From positions 1-20,554 of the IMG/VR virus record IMGVR_UViG_3300036835_000237: a stretch of 20,554 nt of DNA; one strand, written 5' to 3'. The notes under the pieces are model-generated. The model was given only the letters and a program-made list of their open reading frames with translations. It did no database searches and had not been told where the DNA came from. The stretch comes from a virus. Shown here piece after piece: positions 1 to 7,171 of this stretch (position 1 is its first letter; each line of letters starts with the position of its first letter). A program made the position numbers and the translations under genes.

Positions 1-153
1 TAGCGCGCCACCGCCGGGCAAGTCCCTACTGACCGGCCGTTTTCCCCCCTGAATGGCTCAGACGCCGTACGCTGAGGCGCAGTACCGTCGTACACGGGCG
101 TTGCTGCTGGGGTCGCCGGTGTTGTGCTCGGTTTGTGGGCGGGGGAGGGCGAC
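1..153. repeat. Left copy of terminal direct repeat (circular overlap)
   Basis: This segment is repeated at the right end (20402-20554). By direct comparison the copies differ only at base 27 (T here, C at 20428). After that mismatch 126 bases are identical. This is the usual sign of a circular or terminally redundant genome assembled as one contig. The repeat covers the spacer before the terminase gene and its first 34 codons. A run of 126 identical bases is close to the overlap a de Bruijn assembler leaves on a circular contig, so the repeat may be an assembly overlap rather than a physical terminal repeat. Confidence 0.93.
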
Positions 154-1801
154 GGAGCTCGACCATGACCCGCCGTTGGCGATGCACCGGCACCGCCAGG
201 GCACCAGCTGCTGCAGGCTGGTGCCGGTCTGCCATGAGTGCAACCACGCGGGCGGCTTGTTGGTGCAGCGCGGCGAATGGCGGCCCGACAGCACGGTGCT
301 GGGGGTGGAGCTCGAGCCGGAACGGCAGGGGGTCGGGCAGGATGATCGTCGGTGGCGGGTGCCGTGGCTGAGGGGCTTGCGGCGCCCGCCCGCCGGCGCC
401 GTGTGGCCCCGGTTGATGACCGTCCCCCACCCCGCCGCCACCGGCAGCTACGGGAGGGAGTTCGTCCGGTGGGCGGAGCACAGGTCGGGCCGGGAGCTCC
501 GCTGGTGGCAGCGGCTGGTGGCCGCCCGCCTGTTGGAGCACGACCCCGACGGCCGCCTCGTCTGGGAAACACTCGTGCTGTCCACAGCCCGGCAGGTGGG
601 GAAGAGCTGGCTGCTCCGGGAGCTGTGCCTGTGGCGGATCCACCAGGCGGACCGGTTCGGGGAGCCCCAGGACGTGCTGCACACCGGCAAAGACCTCGCG
701 GTCTGCAAGGAGGTGCAACGGCCGGCCCGGGTGTGGGCGAAAGCCAGGACCGGGACGTTCAAGGTGCGGGAGGTGAACGGTCAGGAAGAGATCGAGCACC
801 TCAAGGATGGCGGCCGCTGGATGCTGAGGGCGAAAGAGGCCGTGTACGGGTATTCGGTCAGCCTGGCGGTGGTGGATGAGGCGTGGAAAGTACGCCCGTC
901 CAGCGTCGACGAAGGGTTGACGCCGACGATGGCGGAACGCGAGCAAGCCCAGCTCGTCCTCGTGTCGACGGCGCACCGGATGGCGACCAGCCTCATGTTG
1001 GGCCGGCGTCAGGTGGCGCTCGCCCAGCTCGAGGACGGCGACGGCGACCTCCTCATCGAATGGAGTGCCCCCGAACGCGCCGGCCTCGACGACGTCACCG
1101 GGTGGCGGCTCGCCAGCCCGTACTGGACGCCGCACCGGGAACGGCTGATCCGCAAACGCCTGGAGGCGATCCGGTCGGGCGAGGTCGAGGACCCCGAGGA
1201 GCCCGACCCAGAGCAAAGCTTCCGGGCGCAGTGGCTGAACCAGTGGCCGCGGAAGCTCACGGAACCGGCCGGGAGCACTGAGCCTCTGCTCCCGGCCGGC
1301 ATGTGGGCCAGCCTCGCTGAACCCCTGTCGGGGGCGGGGCCGGTGTGGGTCGCCGTCGAGGACGACTACGGGCTGGGGGCGGCGGTCGCCGCGGCGGCGC
1401 GGCTCGAGGATGGGCGGATCGAGGTGGACGGGTGGCGGTGCCAGGACTGGGACGCCGCCGTCCACGATGTGCGGGTGCTATGCGAGCGGCGGTGGGTGAA
1501 CGAGATCCTGGCCGGCGCCTCTTTGGTGGGGCGGCTCCCCGACCTCGTCCCGGAGCCCGTCCCCGCCGGCGGCAAGGAAACCCGCGCCGGGCTCGCCGTC
1601 CTGCGCGAGCTCGCGTTCACCGGCCAGGTCGCCCACGACCAGGCCACCTACGACCTCGACGACGCGATCGACGCGGCCATGGTCAGGGAGGCGCCCTCGG
1701 GCCTCTACCTCGTCGCCAAAGGCGCGACGCATCTCGTCAGGGCGGCGGCGTGGGCGGTGCAGGCGGCGCACCGGTTGGAGACCGTCCCCACCATCCACTA
1801 G
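53..1801 (+). CDS. terL: Large terminase with N-terminal HNH-like zinc domain
   Basis: This 582-residue protein is the ATP-driven DNA packaging motor and the nuclease that cuts packaged DNA. Residues 22-70 form an HNH-like zinc module: C25-x2-C28, D37-H38-D39-P40, then C60-x2-C63-N64-H65. The terminase proper follows, with a Walker A-like ARQVGKS at 179-185, Walker B VVDEA at 273-277 and a coupling motif LVLVSTA at 301-307. The C-terminal half should be the RNase H-like nuclease, with acidic candidates in VAVEDD (433-438) and YDLDDAID (533-540). The ATG is preceded directly by an in-frame TGA (50-52), so the gene cannot start further upstream. No Shine-Dalgarno sequence is visible in the pyrimidine-rich stretch before it, which suggests leaderless or coupled initiation. 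No separate small terminase was found nearby. The stop codon lies inside the hairpin at 1792-1840. The terminase call is firm; activity of the HNH module is inference. Confidence 0.93.
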   Translation: MAQTPYAEAQYRRTRALLLGSPVLCSVCGRGRATELDHDPPLAMHRHRQGTSCCRLVPVCHECNHAGGLLVQRGEWRPDSTVLGVELEPERQGVGQDDRRWRVPWLRGLRRPPAGAVWPRLMTVPHPAATGSYGREFVRWAEHRSGRELRWWQRLVAARLLEHDPDGRLVWETLVLSTARQVGKSWLLRELCLWRIHQADRFGEPQDVLHTGKDLAVCKEVQRPARVWAKARTGTFKVREVNGQEEIEHLKDGGRWMLRAKEAVYGYSVSLAVVDEAWKVRPSSVDEGLTPTMAEREQAQLVLVSTAHRMATSLMLGRRQVALAQLEDGDGDLLIEWSAPERAGLDDVTGWRLASPYWTPHRERLIRKRLEAIRSGEVEDPEEPDPEQSFRAQWLNQWPRKLTEPAGSTEPLLPAGMWASLAEPLSGAGPVWVAVEDDYGLGAAVAAAARLEDGRIEVDGWRCQDWDAAVHDVRVLCERRWVNEILAGASLVGRLPDLVPEPVPAGGKETRAGLAVLRELAFTGQVAHDQATYDLDDAIDAAMVREAPSGLYLVAKGATHLVRAAAWAVQAAHRLETVPTIH

Positions 1802-1840
1802 GCTTTGTCCACCGTTTTGGTGGACAAAGCCTAGTGGATG
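1792..1840 (+). promoter_or_regulatory. Perfect 22-bp stem-loop spanning terminase stop and portal start
   Basis: Bases 1792-1813 are the exact reverse complement of 1819-1840, with a 5-base loop GTTTT (1814-1818). The terminase TAG (1799-1801) is in the left arm. The right arm contains the purine-rich GGTGGA (1819-1824) and the GTG (1834) chosen as portal start. A ribosome finishing the terminase would occupy the left arm and open the right arm, so translational coupling is the favoured reading. No T-tract follows, so it is not a classical intrinsic terminator. A processing site or an insertion scar (CTAG flanks both arms) is also possible. Confidence 0.85.
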
Positions 1841-3036
1841 AGCGGTCGCTGAACCCGGCTGCCGAGAGCGTCGGCCCCGGCGCTACCCCAGGTGACCCCA
1901 GCGGCGTCGTCATCGAGGGGGCGGACAACCCGGGCTGGTGGCCGCCGGCGATCGTCCCCTCACCGTGGGACGGGTGGCCCGCCGAGTGGGCGACACCAAG
2001 CTGGGGCGGCTACGTCCAGACCTTGACGGACACCGCCTGGATGTGCCTCGACCTCAACGCGTCGCTGCTGTCGACGATGCCGCCCTATCTGGTCGGGGCG
2101 GCGCCGACGCTGGACACGTCGTGGATGCGGAACCCTGACCCGGACGTGTACACGAGCTGGGAGGAGTTCGCGAAACAGCTGTTCTGGGACTACCAGCTCG
2201 GCGAGGCGTTCGTGGTCGCGACCGCGCGGTACGCGACGGGGTGGCCGGCCCGGTTCCACGTCGTCCCCCCGTACCTGGTGGAGGTCGAGCTGGGCGCGAA
2301 CGGGACACGGGTGTACACGATCGGCCGCGTCGACGTGTCGAGCGACATGCTCCACATCCGCTACCAGTCCTCGGTGGACGACGCGCGCGGCCACGGCCCC
2401 CTCGAGGCGGGCAGGGCTAGGGTGATCGCCGACCAGGTCCTCACCCGGTACAGCACCGGCCTGGTGACCGCCGGCGGCGTCCCCACCAGCATCCTCACCT
2501 CACCGGCCCGGCTGGACGCCGAGCAGGCGCAGATGCTGAAGAACCAGTGGCTGACCGCGAGGCTGTCCGGGATCGGGGAGCCGGCCGTCCTCAGTGGCGG
2601 GGTGACGTGGCAGGCGACCCAGATGAGCCCCAGGGACATGGCCCTGCTGGACGTCACCGGGTTCACCGAAGCCAGGATCGCGAACCTGCTCGGAGTGCCG
2701 GGCCCGCTCGTCGGGCTCCCGTCGGGCGGGGATCCGCTCACCTACAGCACCGCGGTCATGTACTTCACCCAGCACTGGCGGATCGGCCTCCGCCCGAAAG
2801 CGCAGGCGGTGATGGGAGCCCTGTCCGAGTGGGCTTTGCCGCTCGGCACACGCGTCGAGGTGAACCGGGACGCCTACATCGAGGCCGAGCCGCTCCAGAG
2901 GGCGCAGGCCGCGCAGATCCTCAACTCGATCAAGGACGCGCAGGGGAACCCGGCGTTGACCGTCGAGGAGATCCGGGAGGCGGAACGGCTCGACCAGTCG
3001 ACCGCCCCCGACGCCACCACAGGAGTCTTGCGATGA
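1834..3036 (+). CDS. Portal protein (HK97/SPP1-type)
   Basis: This protein of 400 residues would form the dodecameric ring at one capsid vertex through which DNA enters and to which the tail attaches. The sequence has the family's layout: an N-terminal part leading to TLTDTAWMCLDLNASLLSTM, a long alpha/beta body, and motifs such as RYSTGLVTAGG, MSPRDMALLDV and RIANLLGVPGPLVGLPSG, followed by a helical C-terminus. Position between terminase and prohead protease fits. The frame stays open far upstream but overlaps the terminase in another frame, so the start must be internal. GTG 1834 is the only reasonable one before the conserved region, with GGTGGA 9 bases upstream; both sit in the hairpin arm. 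The stop overlaps the protease start as ATGA. Confidence 0.9.
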   Translation: MDERSLNPAAESVGPGATPGDPSGVVIEGADNPGWWPPAIVPSPWDGWPAEWATPSWGGYVQTLTDTAWMCLDLNASLLSTMPPYLVGAAPTLDTSWMRNPDPDVYTSWEEFAKQLFWDYQLGEAFVVATARYATGWPARFHVVPPYLVEVELGANGTRVYTIGRVDVSSDMLHIRYQSSVDDARGHGPLEAGRARVIADQVLTRYSTGLVTAGGVPTSILTSPARLDAEQAQMLKNQWLTARLSGIGEPAVLSGGVTWQATQMSPRDMALLDVTGFTEARIANLLGVPGPLVGLPSGGDPLTYSTAVMYFTQHWRIGLRPKAQAVMGALSEWALPLGTRVEVNRDAYIEAEPLQRAQAAQILNSIKDAQGNPALTVEEIREAERLDQSTAPDATTGVLR

Positions 3037-3623
3037 CCAGCTTGGTGCTCGAGTTCCGTTCCGCCAGCACGGTCGGCGTGTCGTTCCCGAAACGGCAGAT
3101 CGAGCTGATCGTCATGCCCTACGAGACCGAAGCGCAGGTCGTCCACAAAGGCCGGCTGATCCGCGAGATCGTCGCCCGCGGCGCCTTCCAGGGGCTGGAC
3201 GCGGAGCACCGCAGGATCCTCGTCAACCGCGGCCACGTCATCGACAGCGTGGTCGGCCGCGCCACCCGGTTCCACCCATCACGGGACGAGGGGCTGGTCG
3301 CGGAGCTGCAGATCGCGAAGACTTCGGCCGGCGACGAGACCCTCGCGCTGGCGAACGACGGGCTCCTCGACGCGTCCGCGGGGTTCGGGGTCCCCGACGG
3401 CGGCGAGAGCTGGCCGGAACGCGGCCTCCGCCGCCTCACCCGGGTGTGGCTCGATCACATCGCGATGACACCGGACCCCGCCTACAAGGCCGCCCGCGTC
3501 CTCGCCGTCCGCGAGCACGACGACACGTCGGGTGACACCGTGTCGACGCCGAACCTGGACGTGGTCAGGGGATGGATGCTCGCCGACCGGTATGCGACAC
3601 TCACCCTGACCACCGAACGCTGA
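3033..3623 (+). CDS. HK97-type prohead (capsid maturation) protease
   Basis: This 196-residue serine protease would cleave the capsid delta domain and itself during prohead maturation. Residues 22-30 give the family's early strand and PYE-like turn. RGAF (49-52) and NRGHVIDSVVG (65-75) carry the likely catalytic His68. LLDASAGFGV (111-120) carries the likely nucleophile Ser115. VWLDHIAMTPDPAY (138-151) matches the conserved strand before the C-terminal helix. The length is typical. ATG 3033 overlaps the portal stop (ATGA) and has AGGAG at 3021-3025. It lies between portal and major capsid protein, the canonical place. Residues past about 165 look like a variable tail that may itself be cleaved. 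Confidence 0.92.
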   Translation: MTSLVLEFRSASTVGVSFPKRQIELIVMPYETEAQVVHKGRLIREIVARGAFQGLDAEHRRILVNRGHVIDSVVGRATRFHPSRDEGLVAELQIAKTSAGDETLALANDGLLDASAGFGVPDGGESWPERGLRRLTRVWLDHIAMTPDPAYKAARVLAVREHDDTSGDTVSTPNLDVVRGWMLADRYATLTLTTER

Positions 3624-3680
3624 CCCGTTGATGGCCGCCGTGGGCGGCGCCGGCAGTCCCGTGGGGTAGGTGGCGCTCGA

Positions 3681-3704
3681 GCGAAACAACCCTTGTCGTT
3701 TCGC
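3681..3704 (+). promoter_or_regulatory. Hairpin in the spacer before the capsid gene
   Basis: The 98-bp gap 3624-3721 is the longest in the structural block. GCGAAAC (3681-3687) pairs with GTTTCGC (3698-3704); after one A-C mismatch two more pairs close a 4-base loop. A ribosome binding site AGAGAGGA (3709-3716) follows, 5 bases before the capsid ATG. A hairpin just upstream of a strong site could stabilise or process the abundant capsid mRNA. No convincing promoter was identified. The role is inference. Confidence 0.4.
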
Positions 3705-3721
3705 GCATAGAGAGGAACCCC

Positions 3722-4927
3722 ATGAAGTCGACGGATCAGCTTCTCGCGCGCCTGGTCGCGGAGATCGAGGAGCGGCAGCAGTTCATCGATGGTGTCGTCG
3801 AGGCCGCCGAGAAAGACGCGCGCGACCTCTCCCCGCAGGAGATGGAGCTCGTCACCCGCGCCCGCACACGGATGGGTGAGCTGAACGAGCAGGTCGCCCC
3901 GCTAAAGGAGACCCGCCGGATCGGGGTGGAGTCGCGGCAGCAGCTCGCCGAGCTCGCCAAGTTCATGGGCGAGAAGCAGGACGAGAAGCCGCGGGTGATC
4001 GAGTACCGGTCGGCCGGCCACTACGTGTCCGACTACATCCAGGCGGTCACCGGGACAAGCACGGCCGCGAAAGAGCGGCTCGAGGTGTTCATGCGCGCCG
4101 CGGCGCACCAGACGACCCCCGACAACCCCGGCCTGCTCCCCGAGCAGATCCTGGGGCCGGTCGTCAACTACATCGACGCCGCCCGCCCCATCGTGTCGAT
4201 CCTCGGGCCCAGGCAGCTGCCGGCGGGCGCCTGGTCCAGGCCGCGGGTCACCCAGCACACGGATGTGGCCGCGCAGACGGCGGAGAAGACGGAGCTGGTC
4301 AGCCGGAAGATGATCATCTCGAAGATCCCGGTGACCGCCACCACCTACGGCGGCTACGTCAACGTCAGCCGGCAGAACATCGACTGGTCGCAGCCGGCGA
4401 TCATGGACATGGTCATCAACGACCTCGCCGGCCAGTACGCCGTCGAGACCGAGCTGGCGACCGCGACGACGCTCGCCGCCGGCGCGACCGCCGGCGGCAC
4501 GCTCCCCGCCACCCCCACCTCGGCTGACGTCGCCGCTGCCCTGTGGGCGGCGGCAGGCTCCGCGTTCGCCGCCGTGCAGGGGCAAGGCCGGCTGGTCGCC
4601 GCCGTGTCCCCGGACGTGCTCGGACTGCTCGGCCCCATGTTCGCGCCCGTCAACCCCGCGGACTCGCAGTCGCCGGGGTTCACGGCGTCGAACTTCGGGT
4701 CGGGCGTGATGGGCACGATCGGCGGGATCGCTGTCGTCATGAGCTCGGCGCTCCCCGCCAAGTCGTTCCTCGTCCTCTCCACCGCCGCCGCGGAGGCGTA
4801 CGAGGACCGGATCGGGTCGCTCCAGGTCGTCGAGCCGAGCGTGCTGGGCGTCCAGGTCGCCTACGCCGGCTACTTCGCCGTCCTGATCATCGAGGCCGCC
4901 GGCGTCATCAAGATCGCGGTCACCTAA
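3722..4927 (+). CDS. Major capsid protein (HK97 fold)
   Basis: This 401-residue protein builds the icosahedral shell. Residues 1 to about 90 are charged and helical, with heptad-like Leu/Ile spacing, as expected for the delta domain that acts as internal scaffold and is removed by the upstream protease. The mature body begins around 95-130 and contains PGLLPEQILGPVVNYIDAAR, typical of the HK97 N-arm/E-loop junction. SRKMIISKIPVTATTYGGYV and a C-terminal strand region ending ...VIKIAVT follow. Order after portal and protease, length and pattern all agree. A separate scaffolding gene is not needed. The start has a good ribosome site and a hairpin upstream. Confidence 0.94.
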   Translation: MKSTDQLLARLVAEIEERQQFIDGVVEAAEKDARDLSPQEMELVTRARTRMGELNEQVAPLKETRRIGVESRQQLAELAKFMGEKQDEKPRVIEYRSAGHYVSDYIQAVTGTSTAAKERLEVFMRAAAHQTTPDNPGLLPEQILGPVVNYIDAARPIVSILGPRQLPAGAWSRPRVTQHTDVAAQTAEKTELVSRKMIISKIPVTATTYGGYVNVSRQNIDWSQPAIMDMVINDLAGQYAVETELATATTLAAGATAGGTLPATPTSADVAAALWAAAGSAFAAVQGQGRLVAAVSPDVLGLLGPMFAPVNPADSQSPGFTASNFGSGVMGTIGGIAVVMSSALPAKSFLVLSTAAAEAYEDRIGSLQVVEPSVLGVQVAYAGYFAVLIIEAAGVIKIAVT

Positions 4928-4931
4928 GGCC

Positions 4932-5162
4932 ATGGGCGAGCTGTACGACAGCCCCAACCAGCAGGTCGTCCGCGGCGACGGAAGCCACCCGTCCCAGGAG
5001 GGGGCGGGTGGCAGCGCCGCCGCCGCCGGCGGCGACGCGAAGAGCGTCGACGAGATGACGAAAGCGGAGCTCCTCGACTACGCCTCGAGCCACGGCGTCC
5101 AGGCGACCCCGGACATGACGAAAGCGGACATCCTCGCCGCCGTGAAGGCGGCCGGGGGCTAG
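4932..5162 (+). CDS. Small head-region protein with HeH/SAP-like C-terminus
   Basis: This 76-residue protein follows the capsid gene by 4 bases. The first 40 residues are Gly/Ala/Ser-rich and probably disordered. The C-terminal 35 residues contain MTKAELLDYASSHGV and then MTKADILAAVKAAG, the helix-extended-loop-helix pattern of SAP/HeH/LEM-like domains often found in small phage head-tail proteins. The DNA itself repeats: ATGACGAAAGCGGA occurs at 5055-5068 and 5115-5128. A structural or nucleic-acid-binding role at the head-tail region is inferred from domain and position; no enzymatic feature is visible. Confidence 0.7.
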   Translation: MGELYDSPNQQVVRGDGSHPSQEGAGGSAAAAGGDAKSVDEMTKAELLDYASSHGVQATPDMTKADILAAVKAAGG

Positions 5163-5165
5163 ACG

Positions 5166-5495
5166 GTGGCGTACGCCACCGTGGACGAGCTGGCGGCCGC
5201 GCTGCGGGTCCGGGTGACGCCCGAGAACACCCCAGGTCTCCAGGCGTGCCTGGACGCGGCCGCCGCGGAGATCGACCACGAGACGAACCGGGCGGCGGAC
5301 ACCCCCATCCCGGCGGACGACCCGATCGCGAACCGCGTCAACATCGTCCGCGGCGTCGAATGGTTCAAGAGCAATGACGCCGCGTTCGGGGTGATCGGGT
5401 TCGACCAGACCGGGTCGCTGACCGCCCCGAGGGACGGGTTCAACCGGCACGCGTTTGCGCTGACCCCGCTGAAGCAAGGATGGGGAGTGGCATGA
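5166..5495 (+). CDS. Head-to-tail adaptor (gp6-like)
   Basis: This protein of 109 residues starts at GTG 5166, 3 bases after the preceding stop. The N-terminal YATVDELAAALRV, the helix containing LQACLDAAAAEIDHETNR and the RVNIVRGVEWFKSNDAAFGV helix match the helical bundle of HK97 gp6-like adaptors that bind beneath the portal. Its place directly after the capsid region supports this. The C-terminus (GFNRHAFALTPLKQGWGVA) is the expected extended arm. The end overlaps the next start as ATGA. A stopper protein was not separately recognised, so it may be merged with a neighbour or too divergent to see. Confidence 0.75.
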   Translation: MAYATVDELAAALRVRVTPENTPGLQACLDAAAAEIDHETNRAADTPIPADDPIANRVNIVRGVEWFKSNDAAFGVIGFDQTGSLTAPRDGFNRHAFALTPLKQGWGVA

Positions 5496-5902
5496 GTGAG
5501 CTCCACCTGGGCGAGGTGCGGGCACGCCTCGAGAGCGTGCTCGCACCCGCCCAGGACGGGGATCCCGACGTCCACGTCGACTACCCGGACGCGGTCATCC
5601 CCCCGGCGCTCGTGATCGTGTGGGACGACCCGTGGCTGGAGCAGCCGAGGGTGATGGGGCCCTGTATGACGATCGCGAACGTCGTCGTGCTGTGCGTCGG
5701 GTCGAGGATCGAGGCCGGCCCCGGTATCGACCAGGTTGAGTCCCTGGTCGAGTACACGATCAGCCGGCTCCGCTCTGACAGCTACCCGTGGCCGGTCGCG
5801 TCCGCGCAGTCGCCGCGCGAGTGGATCATCTCGAACGTGCACTACCTGGGCGCCCGGTTGCAGTACCGGGTGCCGGTGTCGCTCAACGGAACAGGAGGCT
5901 AG
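5492..5902 (+). CDS. Probable tail terminator / head-tail joining protein
   Basis: This 136-residue protein starts at ATG 5492 in an ATGA overlap, with GGGGAG just upstream. A slightly earlier in-frame start at 5480 is less likely because it lacks the coupling geometry. The alternating alpha/beta pattern resembles actinophage tail terminators: an N-terminal helix (LHLGEVRARLESVLA), a strand (ALVIVWD), a strand (IANVVVLCVGS), a helix (IDQVESLVEYTISRL), and two C-terminal strands (GARLQYRVPVSL). These cap the tail tube and fix its length. Position immediately before the major tail protein supports this. A connector of the stopper type is the main alternative. Confidence 0.65.
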   Translation: MSELHLGEVRARLESVLAPAQDGDPDVHVDYPDAVIPPALVIVWDDPWLEQPRVMGPCMTIANVVVLCVGSRIEAGPGIDQVESLVEYTISRLRSDSYPWPVASAQSPREWIISNVHYLGARLQYRVPVSLNGTGG

Positions 5903-5904
5903 AC

Positions 5905-6342
5905 GTGCCTACCCATGTGATCCTCGACAACGCCAGCCTCCAGCTCGGCGCCGACGAGGCCACCCTGAAAGAGCTCGCCTGCTACACCAGCCACATCGAG
6001 CTCTCACCGGACGTGTCGACGACGACGCTGGACACGATGTGCGGGAGCGTCGACTACCCAGGCGCCGTGAAATGGTCGCTGATCGCGACGCTGTACCAGT
6101 CGTGGGACACCGACGGCACCGAGGCCGTCCTCAAGCCGCTCGTTGACGCGGCGGTGCCGTGCACGTTCGTCGTCTCAGCTGACAAGGATCAGGCGATCTC
6201 GTTGATGAACCCCGGCTGGACCGGCGAGGTGATCCCCCAGCCGTACAGCCCGCTGAACGGGGACGCCGGCGACGGCAGCGAGGTCAGCCTGGAGTGGTCG
6301 CTGACGGCGCCGCCCACGAAGATCACCAGCCCACCCGCCTAA
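5905..6342 (+). CDS. Major tail (tube) protein
   Basis: This 145-residue protein is predicted to stack as hexamers into the non-contractile tail tube. GTG 5905 is chosen because an excellent AGGAGG lies at 5893-5898, 6 bases away; the frame stays open upstream over the preceding gene. Beta-rich segments typical of tube proteins include VILDNASLQLG, TLDTMCGSVDYPGAVKWSL, TFVVSADKD and a C-terminal SLEWSLTAPPTKIT. It precedes the chaperone and tape measure genes and has the usual short length. Tail-tube identity rests on pattern and order rather than a single signature motif. Confidence 0.82.
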   Translation: MPTHVILDNASLQLGADEATLKELACYTSHIELSPDVSTTTLDTMCGSVDYPGAVKWSLIATLYQSWDTDGTEAVLKPLVDAAVPCTFVVSADKDQAISLMNPGWTGEVIPQPYSPLNGDAGDGSEVSLEWSLTAPPTKITSPPA

Positions 6343-6348
6343 CCGCTC

Positions 6349-6735
6349 ATGGCTGAGAACGTGAGGATCCGCGGCCTCAGCGAGCTCGCCGCCGGGATCA
6401 GGAAGCTCGCCGGAAGGATCGACCGCGGCAGCCGCGACGACTTCGAGAGCGTCGCCAACCAGGTCGCCGCCCAGGTGCAAGGCACCGTGCCCAGGCGGAC
6501 CGGCCGGCTCGCCGGCAGCGTGATGGCGCAGTCCACCAGCAACGGGGCGAGCGTCTCGATGGGCGCCGGCGTCCCCTACGCCCAGTACGTCGAGTACGGC
6601 GGCCGCGGCCACCCCCACTCCAGCCAGGGGAACTACCTGTACCCGGCCGCCATGGACGCCGGCCCCCAGCTCGAGGAGGCCGGCCAGCAGGCGGCGCAGT
6701 CCGAGATCAGGAGCATGTCATGGCCGAGCCCCTGA
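6349..6735 (+). CDS. HK97 gp10-like tail completion / minor head-tail protein
   Basis: This 128-residue protein has the gp10 family signature. There is a long N-terminal helix (GLSELAAGIRKLAGRIDRG), then TVPRRTGRLAGSVMA, then VPYAQYVEYGGRGHPHSSQG and a C-terminal helix. Members act at the head-tail interface or in tail completion. In most siphophages this gene comes before the major tail protein; here it lies after it. The stop lies 16 bases into the next gene, so expression of the two is probably coupled. No strong ribosome site is visible at the ATG. Confidence 0.8.
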   Translation: MAENVRIRGLSELAAGIRKLAGRIDRGSRDDFESVANQVAAQVQGTVPRRTGRLAGSVMAQSTSNGASVSMGAGVPYAQYVEYGGRGHPHSSQGNYLYPAAMDAGPQLEEAGQQAAQSEIRSMSWPSP

Positions 6736-7058
6736 AACCCGTCCCCGCCCCACGGTTCCCCGAGGAGGTGGAGCTCTTACGGGACGACATGGCCTCCCCG
6801 AGGTTCACACCGCGGGAGCTGCGCATGCTGAAAGAGCAGTTCGGGCGCAGCCTCGGCCAGATCCTCGGTGACGAGGAGAGCGACGACAAGTTCGCGGCGC
6901 TCGCGTGGATCAAGCTGCGCCGGCAAGGCTTCGACGTCGACCTGGCCGACCTGGACGACGTGGTGATCACGATCCGGCCGTCCGAAGTCGAGAAGTTGGA
7001 CCCTTCGAGCGGCGGCAGCTCGACGGGCTCGCCGCCTTCTGCCGGTACTGGCGCATGA
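6720..7058 (+). CDS. Tail assembly chaperone, short form (gpG-like)
   Basis: This 112-residue protein immediately precedes the tape measure gene, the fixed place of tail assembly chaperones. AGGAG (6709-6713) sits 6 bases before the ATG. The core has FTPRELRMLKEQFGRSLGQIL, FAALAWIKLRRQGF and an acidic segment DVDLADLDDVVITI, as in actinophage gpG homologues, which coat and fold the tape measure. The last 18 or so residues are Gly/Ser/Pro-rich and of low complexity, as expected for the zero-frame tail beyond a frameshift site. The stop overlaps an ATG (7055) of the -1 frame. Confidence 0.85.
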   Translation: MAEPLKPVPAPRFPEEVELLRDDMASPRFTPRELRMLKEQFGRSLGQILGDEESDDKFAALAWIKLRRQGFDVDLADLDDVVITIRPSEVEKLDPSSGGSSTGSPPSAGTGA

Positions 7059-7171
7059 CCCCCCGCCAGGTCGACGAGATGACCGCGGACGAGTACGCGG
7101 CGTTCTGGCGGTACGCCGAGAACGAGGCGCGCGCGCGCGCCCGCGAAGCCAGGAAGGCCCGGAGGCGCTAG
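6720..7171 (+). CDS. Tail assembly chaperone, -1 frameshifted long form (gpGT-like)
   Basis: A second frame, -1 relative to the short form, carries a chaperone-like C-terminus: LDGLAAFCRYWRMTPRQVDE followed by a helical, Arg/Ala-rich end. This continues upstream of the only ATG in that frame (7055), so the conserved part is not accounted for by a separate start. Long and short forms made in a fixed ratio by -1 frameshifting are the rule for siphophage chaperones. The change of frame probably occurs at C-CCT-TCG (7001-7007), where the Pro tRNA can re-pair on CCC. This site is weaker than a classical heptamer. Translation from ATG 7055 as a separate 38-residue protein is the alternative. The join is inferred. 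Confidence 0.7.
7001..7006 (+). promoter_or_regulatory. Candidate -1 ribosomal slip site
   Basis: Codons GAC CCT TCG (6999-7007) become CCC TTC after a one-base backward slip, keeping Pro in the P site and joining the short chaperone to the -1 frame. Conserved-looking residues in the -1 frame begin a few codons later. No other convincing heptamer was seen in the overlap. Confidence 0.5.

Noticed and set aside
26-1465. Long minus-strand open frame (479 codons) opposite the terminase
   Set aside because: Arg/Pro/His-rich shadow of the G/C-rich third positions of the terminase; no domain, no ribosome site, and the plus-strand product has clear motifs.
1345-1833. N-terminal extension of the portal frame
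   Set aside because: The frame is open but its product is Arg/Gly-rich and overlaps the terminase in another frame; the real start is at 1834.
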